Source: CAYMCQ01 sp964389025 (GTDB lineage Bacteria > Verrucomicrobiota > Verrucomicrobiia > Limisphaerales > CAYMCQ01). Taken from it: 64,000 nucleotides of DNA. Of this stretch, positions 43,256 to 50,531 are shown in pieces. The notes beneath the pieces are model-generated. The model saw only the letters and a list, made by a program, of their open reading frames with translations. It made no database searches and was not told the DNA's origin. The position numbers and the translations under genes were made by a program. Each line of letters starts with the position of its first letter. Position 1 is the stretch's first letter. Location of the stretch: positions 1 through 64,000 of the forward strand of contig CAYMCQ010000014.1 of assembly GCA_964389025.1 (NCBI GenBank), read 5' to 3'.

Positions 43256-44260
43256 TTACGATTTTAGCGGCTCGACCGCAGTCCGACCCAACAGACGTTT
43301 CCACAGCGGAAATGGTTTCCTCGCTGCTCGTTGCCGCCAGGCGTCGGCGAGGACAGCGAGGACGATCACCGCGCCCGTGACTAGCCGCTTCACCGGTTCG
43401 GACGCGCCGACTTGCGCGAGTCCCGCCTCCAGCGTGGCGATGATGAGCACGCCAAAGAAAGTGCTGATGACCGAGCCGCGTCCGCCCAGCAAACTTGTCC
43501 CCCCGATGACCGCCGCCGCAATCGCGGAAAGTTCCAGGCCCGCCCCCGCGTTCGGATCCGACGCGCCGAGCCGCGAGGTGTAACAAACCGCGCCCAATCC
43601 CGCCGCCGCGCCAGCCAGCGCGTAGGCCGACAGCTTGACGGGGCGCGGATCAATGCCGGAGTAGTGGGTCGCAGTTTCATTCGAGCCGGTGGCAAACATC
43701 CAGCGCCCCAACACCGATGCGCTCAACAACAATTGCGCGATCGCGACCACCAGCAGCGCGAGCAGAAACGCCCCCGACAATCCAGTGCCCCACAGCGGAC
43801 GCGCCAGTCCCTCGACCGCCGCGCCCAGATATTTGGTTTGCGAACCGGTTACGAGATATGCGGCCCCGCGCGCCATTTCCATCATGCCAAGCGTGACGAT
43901 GAATGGCGGCACGGCCAGTCCGACGATGAGCGCGCCGTTCGCGAGTCCCGCGACCAGCCCGACCGCCACCGCGAGAGCAGCGCACGCGGGAAACGGCCAG
44001 TGCCAGTCCACCAACGCCACGCCCAGCACCGCGCCCGCCAGCGCCAGCACGGAGCCGATAGACAAATCAATCCCGCCGACGATGAGCACCAGCGTCATGC
44101 CCGCCGCCGCGAGAGTCAGCGTTGGGATGCGATTCGCAATCGCGCCCAGAGTTGCCGCCGTGAAAAATCGCTCGCTCAACGCCGCGAAAAGGAGAACCAG
44201 TCCGGCGAGAATTATCGCCAGCACCACGAACTCGCGAATCCAGGACGGCGTTTGCTTCAT
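43256..44260 (-). CDS. ABC sugar transporter permease (RbsC-like)
   Basis: 334 residues with eight or more membrane segments and the family features GGIDLSIGSVLALAGAVLGVAL and FIVTLGMMEMARGAAYL, as in RbsC-type permeases. Its binding protein is encoded 23 bp upstream and nucleoside hydrolase and ribokinase follow. The ATPase (RbsA) is not in this operon or elsewhere in the window, so it must be supplied from another locus or the system is incomplete. Confidence 0.9.
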   Translation of the reverse strand: MKQTPSWIREFVVLAIILAGLVLLFAALSERFFTAATLGAIANRIPTLTLAAAGMTLVLIVGGIDLSIGSVLALAGAVLGVALVDWHWPFPACAALAVAVGLVAGLANGALIVGLAVPPFIVTLGMMEMARGAAYLVTGSQTKYLGAAVEGLARPLWGTGLSGAFLLALLVVAIAQLLLSASVLGRWMFATGSNETATHYSGIDPRPVKLSAYALAGAAAGLGAVCYTSRLGASDPNAGAGLELSAIAAAVIGGTSLLGGRGSVISTFFGVLIIATLEAGLAQVGASEPVKRLVTGAVIVLAVLADAWRQRAARKPFPLWKRLLGRTAVEPLKS

Positions 44261-44283
44261 GTTTCAAAACCAACTGCCCAGTG

Positions 44284-45249
44284 CTACCGGGTGATGATAT
44301 CCACGACTGTCGTCTGGTCGGCGGGTGGAACTTCGCCCTTGAGAATTTTCAGCGCGGCCTCGATGCCGAACACGGCCAGTTGATCCGCGTGTTGATCGGC
44401 GGTGGCCGTGACGCGCCCATCCGCGACCATTGGCCGAATGGCGGGAATGCCGTCGTAGCCGGCCACCAAAACTTTTCCGGTGCGGCCCGACGCCTGCACA
44501 GCCGCCACAGCGCCGAGCGCCATGCTGTCGTTGCCGCAGAGCAGGGCCTGCAAGTCCGGGTGCTCGTTCAACATCGCGGTGGCCACGTTGTTCGCCTTGT
44601 CAATTTCCCACTGGCCGCTTTGCACGCTGACGATGTTCAGGCCTGCAGTTTTCATCGCCTCTTCGAAACCCAGCCGGCGTTGCTGCCCGTTGAACGCCGT
44701 CGTGATGCCTTCGATGATCGCGACCTTTGCGCCCGGCGACAGTTTTTTCGCCACAACCTCGGCAACGCGGCGCGCGCCGGCGCGATTGTCCGGGCCAACG
44801 AACGGCACCGTCAAACCCGCCTCCTTTAACGCGTCGGCGTCGAGTTTGTTGTCAATGTTCACGAGCCGCACGCCGGCGGCTTGGGCGCGTTTGAGCACGG
44901 GCACGAGCGCCTTGGAATCAGCGGGCGCGATGACGATGACGTTGACCTGTTGCGCCACCATCTGCTCGACAAGGCCGACCTGTTCCGCGAGATCGGTTTC
45001 GTTTTTGATGCCGTTGACGATGAGTTCGTAATCGGCGGCGTGCGCGGCCTGATGTTTCTTCGCGCCATCGGCCATAGTCAGGAAGAACTCGTTCGCGAGC
45101 GATTTCATGATGAGGGCGACGCGCGGCTTGGCAGGTGCGCCGCCGTCCTTGCTCGCCGGCTTGCAGGCGGGAAGAAAAAGTGAAAGCGCAAGAGCAACCG
45201 CAGTTGATGCGGTGATGGCGGAGCAGCGGAGCAGGCGAATTTTTTTCAT
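44284..45249 (-). CDS. Sugar-binding lipoprotein (RbsB-like periplasmic binding protein)
   Basis: 321 residues from ATG 45249. A lipoprotein signal ends ALSLFLPAC. The mature part matches type 1 periplasmic sugar-binding proteins: VALIMKSLANEFFLTMADGAKKH, VIAPADSKALVPVLKRAQ, FVGPDNRAGARRVAEVV and LCGNDSMALGAV. It captures ribose, a nucleoside or a related sugar for the permease encoded next. First gene of the operon; a 281-bp divergent region separates it from the Gfo/Idh/MocA gene. Confidence 0.92.
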   Translation of the reverse strand: MKKIRLLRCSAITASTAVALALSLFLPACKPASKDGGAPAKPRVALIMKSLANEFFLTMADGAKKHQAAHAADYELIVNGIKNETDLAEQVGLVEQMVAQQVNVIVIAPADSKALVPVLKRAQAAGVRLVNIDNKLDADALKEAGLTVPFVGPDNRAGARRVAEVVAKKLSPGAKVAIIEGITTAFNGQQRRLGFEEAMKTAGLNIVSVQSGQWEIDKANNVATAMLNEHPDLQALLCGNDSMALGAVAAVQASGRTGKVLVAGYDGIPAIRPMVADGRVTATADQHADQLAVFGIEAALKILKGEVPPADQTTVVDIITR

Positions 45250-45530
45250 TGAGCAGGAATTGGTTTGGCAGTCCATGTGAGGTGTGACACTGACATCGGG
45301 TGACCATCGTATGCCGCGCAACTAATCTCTGCCAAGCTGATTTTCCGGGCCGGCATCGAGGCATTGCCAGATTCAAAACCACGTTCGGCAACGCCGCCTG
45401 CCAGTTGACTGAGAAAGAACACATGGACGAGAGCTGAATACTTCCACCCGATGCGCGTCGGATTTCGATTCAAAGTCTTTACGAACCTCGAAGAATATCT
45501 AAACTCACTCACACCAACAAAGGACTGATT

Positions 45531-46868
45531 ATGAAATTAACCCGCAGACAGTTCATCGGAAAAACCACGGCGGCGGTGATCGTCGCCGGCACCATGTCCG
45601 CCGGCAAAGTGTTCGGCGCGAACAACCGCATCCGGATATGCACCATCGGATTCCACGGCCAGGGCCGCAGCCATATCAAGGACATCCTGAAGATGAAGGA
45701 TGAGGCCGAATACGTGGCGCTGTGCGACGTGGATTCGGAAGTCCTCGCGAGCGGCGGCAAATCAGTCGAGGCTGCGCAGGGCAAGGCGCCCAAACTTTAC
45801 AAGGACATCCGCGAGGCAATGCAGGACAAGAGCATTGACGCCATCACCATTGCCACGCCGAATCACTGGCACTCGCTGGCCGCTGTGTGGGGCTGTCAGG
45901 CGGGCAAGGATGTCTATGTCGAGAAGCCGATGTCGCACAGCATTTACGAAGGTCGGCAAGTCGTGGCCGCCGCCAAGAAGTATGGGCGCATTGTGCAGCA
46001 CGGCACCCAGAGCCGATCGAACGCGACGCTCATTCGCGACATGAAGCTGATTCACGACGGCTTCATCGGCAAGATCGGGGAGTCGCGCGGCTACGTTTAC
46101 AAGAACGGAAATCGCGGGCCAATCGGTCACGGCAAAGCGGGTCCCGTCCCCGAAAACCTGGACTGGCCTTTGTGGCAGGGGCCGTCGCGCGATCATGAGT
46201 TCATGATAAACACTGATCGGAAAAAGCCTGGCCTGTATGTTCATTATGACTGGCACTATTTCTGGGAATACGGCAACGGCGAGATTGGCAACCAGGGCGT
46301 GCATCAAATGGACATCGCTTTCTGGGGACACAACCGCGGCCTGCCGGTGCGGGTTTACAGTTCGGGCGGACGCTACGGCCTGAACGACGACGGCCAGACG
46401 CCGAACACGCAGGCCACCACCTTCACCTACGCCGACGGCTCGATTATTACCTTCCAGGTGCGCAATCTCGGCTCCTTCGAGGAATGCGACGGCGGCAACT
46501 GCGGCAACAGCTTCTTCGGCACCAAAGGGATGTATGTCGTGGGCAAAGGTTTTTTTTCCTACAAGGAAGGCAAAACCGCCGAGCGCGAGGCCATTCCCGT
46601 GCCGGACGATGCCTCCGAGCCGGACAAGGGCGGCAAGTGGGAGCGTTTCTTCAGAGCCGTCCGTTCGCGCAAACCAGAAGACATGTCCGTGTCCACGCTC
46701 GACGCGCATTTTTCCTGCGTCCACTGCCAGCTCGGCAATCTCTCCTACCGGCTGGGCCGTTCGTTGGAATTCGATCCCAAGACCGAACGCTTCAAAAAGG
46801 ACGACGAAGCCAACAAACACATCAAGCGCGAGTATCGCAAAGGCTTTGAAGTTCCGCAGTTGGCGTGA
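45531..46868 (+). CDS. Tat-exported Gfo/Idh/MocA-family oxidoreductase
   Basis: 445 residues with a Tat signal (TRRQFIGKTTAAVIVAGTMS). Cofactor-binding part: RICTIGFHGQGRSH, ATPNHWHSLAAVWGCQAGKDVYVEKPMSH with the EKP motif intact. The substrate domain has DWHYFWEYGNGEIGNQGVHQMD. AAAGGA before the ATG is a good ribosome site. It is transcribed away from the sugar-uptake operon and may share its control region. The exact sugar substrate is unknown. Confidence 0.92.
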   Translation: MKLTRRQFIGKTTAAVIVAGTMSAGKVFGANNRIRICTIGFHGQGRSHIKDILKMKDEAEYVALCDVDSEVLASGGKSVEAAQGKAPKLYKDIREAMQDKSIDAITIATPNHWHSLAAVWGCQAGKDVYVEKPMSHSIYEGRQVVAAAKKYGRIVQHGTQSRSNATLIRDMKLIHDGFIGKIGESRGYVYKNGNRGPIGHGKAGPVPENLDWPLWQGPSRDHEFMINTDRKKPGLYVHYDWHYFWEYGNGEIGNQGVHQMDIAFWGHNRGLPVRVYSSGGRYGLNDDGQTPNTQATTFTYADGSIITFQVRNLGSFEECDGGNCGNSFFGTKGMYVVGKGFFSYKEGKTAEREAIPVPDDASEPDKGGKWERFFRAVRSRKPEDMSVSTLDAHFSCVHCQLGNLSYRLGRSLEFDPKTERFKKDDEANKHIKREYRKGFEVPQLA

Positions 46869-46891
46869 GCGTCAATGCGGATCGAATTCGG

Positions 46892-46929
46892 CCCGTCCTC
46901 CGCAGTAGCTCTGCTAGGGAGGGTGGACA
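46892..46929. repeat. REP-like palindrome, copy 2
   Basis: CCCGTCCTCCG ... AGTAGCTCTGCT ... GGAGGGTGG, the same ends as the copy at 4273-4314 with a different centre. It follows the oxidoreductase gene and may act as its terminator. Confidence 0.55.
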
Positions 46930-46995
46930 CGCCGCACTCTGATGCGGGCGAATTCACCTCTTGCAAGAAGCAAACTTTCATGGATAGTTAGAACC

Positions 46996-47193
46996 ATGAG
47001 CGCGCAGGAAGTCATCGAGCAATTCAAAGCACTGCCCCCGACCGAGCGGACGCAAGTCACCAAATACGTCGTCGAGCATGATGATTCATGGATTCCAGAT
47101 GAGTTCAAGGAAGCCATGAAAGACGCCGAGGCAGGACGTTTTGTGGACATGGAAACCGCTCTGCATGAAACGCCGCCGCCGCATCTGCGATGA
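46996..47193 (+). CDS. Antitoxin of a RelE/ParE-type pair
   Basis: 65 residues from ATG 46996 (SAQEVIEQFKALPPTERTQV, then acidic tail SWIPDEFKEAMKDAEAGRFVDM). It is a short helical protein of the kind paired with RelE-like toxins, and it overlaps the toxin start by ATGA. An upstream in-frame ATG at 46942 adds 18 atypical residues. Confidence 0.8.
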   Translation: MSAQEVIEQFKALPPTERTQVTKYVVEHDDSWIPDEFKEAMKDAEAGRFVDMETALHETPPPHLR

Positions 47194-47465
47194 AATATCG
47201 CTACCGGGCGGTCGAGAGATTTTGGACGAGCTTCTATCGTCTTAGCCCGGCGCAAAAAGAATCCACCCGCAAGGCGTGGAAAATTTTCAAGGAAGACCCC
47301 TTCGACCCACGGTTGAGAACCCACAAGATTCAACGTCTCTCCGCAGAATACGGACGAACGATTTACGCCGTCGAAATCGAGGGTGATTTGCGTTCGACGT
47401 TTTATCTGGACGGCGAAACAGTTGTTTCTCTGATCGTCGGCACGCACGACATTTACAAGGATTAA
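47190..47465 (+). CDS. RelE/ParE-superfamily toxin
   Basis: 91 residues with the small RelE fold: RYRAVERFWTSFYRLSPAQKE, the beta region RLSAEYGRTIYAVEIEGDLRSTFYLDGE and VVSLIVGTHDIYKD at the end, typical of the YafQ/HigB-like group. These toxins cut mRNA at the ribosome. It follows its antitoxin with a 4-bp overlap. Confidence 0.82.
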   Translation: MKYRYRAVERFWTSFYRLSPAQKESTRKAWKIFKEDPFDPRLRTHKIQRLSAEYGRTIYAVEIEGDLRSTFYLDGETVVSLIVGTHDIYKD

Positions 47466-47546
47466 ACTGTCCTTCTAATTTTATTCCGCGTTCCGAATTC
47501 CGCACTCCTTGCCGCGCCGAAGCGAAGCGAAGGCGGGCGCATTTGA

Positions 47547-47712
47547 ATGCCAGGAGAATTCGAGTGTGCCGGAATGAAAAAATGGGAACACGCTTGTTGC
47601 GCGCGGCGGCGAACGCGCCAGCGTCTTGGAGTGCGGCGGCCCTCCGCCGCTTTGGAGACGCCGGGCACGCAAGAAAAAGCGCCAGAGGGCTGGCGCAGTC
47701 CAAAATCTCGCG
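47547..47712. repeat. Direct repeat A, copy 1 (166 bp)
   Basis: Nearly identical to 47844-48010. Contains the palindromes GCGGCGGCCCTCCGCCGC and GCGCCAGAGGGCTGGCGC. Non-coding. Confidence 0.85.
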
Positions 47713-47753
47713 GGACAATTATTGGTGTTGGGTTCACTGGACGAATTTTTCAA

Positions 47754-47793
47754 CGCGAAGGCGCAAAGGCGCAAAGACGCCACGGCGCTCACC
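47754..47793. repeat. Octamer array (CGCAAAGG type)
   Basis: Five 8-bp units: CGCGAAGG, CGCAAAGG, CGCAAAGA, CGCCACGG, CGCTCACC. A three-unit version (TGCAAAGA, CGCAAAGG, CGCGAAGA) lies at 59617-59640 just before the DUF58 gene. Confidence 0.65.
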
Positions 47794-47843
47794 CGCCAAT
47801 ACCCCTGTCATCTATTCACGTCTGGCCTCTCCGAGGCCGGGCG

Positions 47844-48010
47844 ATGCCGGGAGAATTCGAGTGTGCCGGAAAGAAAAAATGGGAACACGATTGTCACGCG
47901 CGGCGGCGAACGCGCCAGCGTCTTGGAGTGCGGCGGCCCTCCGCCGCTTTGGAGACGCCGGGCACGCGAAGAAAAAGCGCCAGAGGGCTGGCGCAGTCCA
48001 AAATCTCGCG
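47844..48010. repeat. Direct repeat A, copy 2 (167 bp)
   Basis: Second copy, over 90% identical to 47547-47712, about 130 bp after it. It ends where a protease remnant begins. Confidence 0.85.
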
Positions 48011-48013
48011 CCG

Positions 48014-48240
48014 AAGTTTGCGCGTGGGGAAATCGTCGCGCTGTCGGGCGCGTGGGATGACGCGAGGTGTTTCCAGATCAGCGTGCCGGTGCAGCCGGAC
48101 AATTCTGGCGGCGCGCTGGTGGATGAGCGCGGTCCCGCCGTGGCGGGATGGTGGGCGTGGTAGTTGAGCGCGGTGGCCGCATTGAAAACGAGCGGCGCGC
48201 TCCCGGCGAACGTGAAACAGCGGTTGAAGGCAACTGCACC
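48014..48240 (+). pseudogene. Trypsin-like serine protease, C-terminal remnant
   Basis: Reads PKFARGEIVALSGAWDD, then FQISVPVQPDNSGGALVDERG, the region around the catalytic serine of trypsin-like (HtrA-type) proteases, where GNSGG would be normal. A 14-16 bp piece containing the hairpin CCCGCCGTGGCGGG then shifts the frame. Scraps VGVV and SAVAALKTSGALPANVK follow in other frames, matching the end of the domain. His and Asp of the triad are gone. It lies between direct repeat A and trpA. Confidence 0.65.
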
Positions 48241-48294
48241 TGCCCATTGCGCAGCGTCCGCACGATCACCTTCTGCCGCACCGGCGTGTTTCCA

Positions 48295-48329
48295 ACTTGA
48301 AACTTCAAACCTGAAACTTGAAACTCCGC
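48295..48329. repeat. Heptamer array just before trpA
   Basis: Five 7-bp units: ACTTGAA, ACTTCAA, ACCTGAA, ACTTGAA, ACTCCGC, ending 5 bp before the trpA ATG. It fills the place of a normal ribosome-binding site. Confidence 0.75.
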
Positions 48330-48334
48330 GCCGC

Positions 48335-49132
48335 ATGAATCGCATCGTCGCCAAGTTCGACCAGCTCAAGATAGCCGGGCAAAAAGGCTTCGTCGTTTAC
48401 ATCGGCGCGGGTGATCCGAATCTGGAGGCGACGCGGCAGCTTGGGCTCGCGTTTGAGAAGGCAGGCGTGGACATCTTAGAACTCGGTGTGCCGTTCAGCG
48501 ATCCGCTCGCGGACGGTTTAGTGAATCAACTTGCGGCGCAACGCGGTCTCGAATCCGGCACCACGCCGCCAAAAGTTTTGGAAACTGTCGCGGCCATTCG
48601 TCGCGAATCGCAGATTCCCGTTGTCCTCTACATTTATTTCAACCTCATCCATCGCATCGGCATCGAAAAATTCATTTGCGACGCCGCGAAGGCGGGCGTG
48701 GATGGATTGCTCGTGCTCGATTTGCCGCCGGAAGAATCCGGCAATTACGAATCGCTCATGAGCAAATCCGGTTTGTGCAACATCTACCTTGTCGCGCCAA
48801 CGACGCCGGACGAGCGCATCGAACTCATCGTCAAGCGCGCGGCGGGATTTGTTTATTACGTCTCGCGCGAAGGCGTCACCGGCATGCAGCAAAAAATTTC
48901 CGAAACCATTCCCGCGATGACGGCCAAAATCCGCGCGCACACGAATTTGCCCATTGCCATCGGCTTCGGCGTTTCAACGCCGGAACAGGCGAAAACGATC
49001 GCCGGCTATGGCGATGCAGTTGTCGTCGGCAGCGCCATCGTGAATCAAATCGCCGAGCACGGGAAATCGTTGGAGCTTGTGAAGCGGGTGAGTGAATTTG
49101 TGAAATCGCTAGTGGTCGCAACAAAGCAATAG
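48335..49132 (+). CDS. trpA: Tryptophan synthase alpha chain
   Basis: Cleaves indole-3-glycerol phosphate to indole for the beta subunit. 265 residues from ATG 48335. The catalytic Glu is in DILELGVPFSDPLADG, with the Asp of FSDPLAD as second catalytic residue; GDPNLEAT, YYVSREGVTG and IGFGVSTPEQA are the phosphate-binding and family motifs. DGLVNQLAAQRGL differs slightly from the common DGPVIQ. trpB is not adjacent; the gene stands alone behind a repeat field and a heptamer array. Confidence 0.95.
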   Translation: MNRIVAKFDQLKIAGQKGFVVYIGAGDPNLEATRQLGLAFEKAGVDILELGVPFSDPLADGLVNQLAAQRGLESGTTPPKVLETVAAIRRESQIPVVLYIYFNLIHRIGIEKFICDAAKAGVDGLLVLDLPPEESGNYESLMSKSGLCNIYLVAPTTPDERIELIVKRAAGFVYYVSREGVTGMQQKISETIPAMTAKIRAHTNLPIAIGFGVSTPEQAKTIAGYGDAVVVGSAIVNQIAEHGKSLELVKRVSEFVKSLVVATKQ

Positions 49133-49150
49133 AAGCCAAAGCCACCCGGA

Positions 49151-50134
49151 TTATTCCATCGGATATTTCAATCCCCATTGAGAGCGGATGGCGTCGAGCG
49201 TTTTCATGATGGAAAGTGTTTCATCGAGCGGCATCACGCTGCTCTCAGATTTCCCGGCGCAGAGATAATTCATCACTTCCGACGCCTCGAACTGATAACC
49301 GTTTCCCGCAAATGGAAATTCGAATGTCTCATCTTCGCCAGCATCAAGCGACAGCGTCATTGCCTCCGGTCGCCACCACTCGCGGTGGATGCGGATGCGT
49401 CCTTGCGTGCCGATGATGATCGCTTCCTGCGTCGTTTCGGTGCGGATGGCGGTGTGCAAGACGGCCAGTTGGCCTTGCGCGTGCGCCAGGATGATCGCCG
49501 ATTCTTCATCCACGCCGGTTTTTCCCAGGTGAGCAAGACCGGCGATCCGTGTCGGTGTTCCAAAAATCATGGAGGCCAGCGACACTGGATAAACTCCCAC
49601 ATCCAGCAACGCCCCACCGCCGAACGCCGGGTTGAACAATCGTTCTTCCTCGTGGTATTCCGCCCGGAATCCAAAATCCGCCGTCAACATCCGCACTTCG
49701 CCGATGGCTTGTGATTCCAGCAACTCGCGGAGCTTAATCATCAGTGGGAAAAAGCGCGTCCACATTGCTTCCATCAGAAAAATCTTTTTCCTCCGCGCAA
49801 ATGTGATGACTTGTTCGGCTTCGCGGGCGTTGATGGCGAATGGCTTTTCGCACAGCACGGCTTTGCCGGAGGACAATGCGAGCAGGGAATTTTCCTTGTG
49901 ACAGGAATGAGGCGTGGCCACGTAGATCACATCCACGTTGGGATCATTCGCGAGGGCTTCGTAACTGGCGTGACGGTGCGAAACGTCGTATTGCTTTCCA
50001 AAAGCGTTCGCCTGTTCGGCGGTTCGCGAACCGACGGCCACCAGTTTGGCGTCCGGCAAAATCTTCAATCCTTCGGCGAACTGTCGGGCGATCTTGCCGG
50101 TTCCCAGAATGCCCCATCGAATGGTGTCGTCCAT
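49151..50134 (-). CDS. Gfo/Idh/MocA-family oxidoreductase, cytoplasmic
   Basis: 327 residues, no signal peptide. RWGILGTGKIARQFAEGL is the NAD(P) site, ATPHSCHKENSLLALSSGKAVLCEKPF holds the EKP motif, and GGGALLDVGVYPVSLASMIFG is the substrate-domain helix with the conserved Asp. It is closest to the dihydrodiol dehydrogenase/glucose-fructose oxidoreductase-like subgroup. It follows a cupin gene by 6 bp and is likely co-transcribed. Confidence 0.92.
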   Translation of the reverse strand: MDDTIRWGILGTGKIARQFAEGLKILPDAKLVAVGSRTAEQANAFGKQYDVSHRHASYEALANDPNVDVIYVATPHSCHKENSLLALSSGKAVLCEKPFAINAREAEQVITFARRKKIFLMEAMWTRFFPLMIKLRELLESQAIGEVRMLTADFGFRAEYHEEERLFNPAFGGGALLDVGVYPVSLASMIFGTPTRIAGLAHLGKTGVDEESAIILAHAQGQLAVLHTAIRTETTQEAIIIGTQGRIRIHREWWRPEAMTLSLDAGEDETFEFPFAGNGYQFEASEVMNYLCAGKSESSVMPLDETLSIMKTLDAIRSQWGLKYPME

Positions 50135-50140
50135 GGCGGG

Positions 50141-50524
50141 TTATTTTTTGCCGGCGTTCGATTCCTTCGGCTCAGGAAAAAATAAATCGTCATCGGCGAT
50201 GTCGGGGATGCCTACGACCAGCACCCGCACACGGCCTTTGGCGCCGTGAACCACTCTGGGCGGGATGTGAACAATAGAGCCTTTGCGCACGGAATGTTCC
50301 ACGCCGTCGAGCATGACCGAGCCTTCGCCTTCCAACACGTAGTAGAGTTCGGTGCTGCGTTTGTGGTAATGCTCGCGCGCGCCGTCAATGTCCACCGCGT
50401 GCGCCCAAGCAGCGACTCCCTGATTCTTGTCCTGCCGGCTGATCAATAAATGTCGCCAGTCACAGATGCTGGGCTCCTTGGGTGAATCCTGTTCGTGACG
50501 CACCAGTGTCGTGTTCGTTTTCAT
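50141..50524 (-). CDS. Cupin-domain protein
   Basis: 127 residues from ATG 50524. The metal-binding cupin motifs are seen: REHYHKRSTELYYVLEGEGSV (His, His, Glu) and IPPRVVHGAK (His). Cupins here may be isomerases, epimerases or binding proteins for sugars. It lies 7 bp after the phosphatase gene and 6 bp before the oxidoreductase, so a shared sugar-related pathway is possible. Confidence 0.88.
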   Translation of the reverse strand: MKTNTTLVRHEQDSPKEPSICDWRHLLISRQDKNQGVAAWAHAVDIDGAREHYHKRSTELYYVLEGEGSVMLDGVEHSVRKGSIVHIPPRVVHGAKGRVRVLVVGIPDIADDDLFFPEPKESNAGKK

Positions 50525-50531
50525 AAATCGG

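Noticed and set aside
45246..45512. An 88-codon minus-strand frame upstream of the sugar-binding lipoprotein.
   Set aside because: It fills the divergent promoter region, overlaps the lipoprotein start in another frame, and has no recognisable motif.
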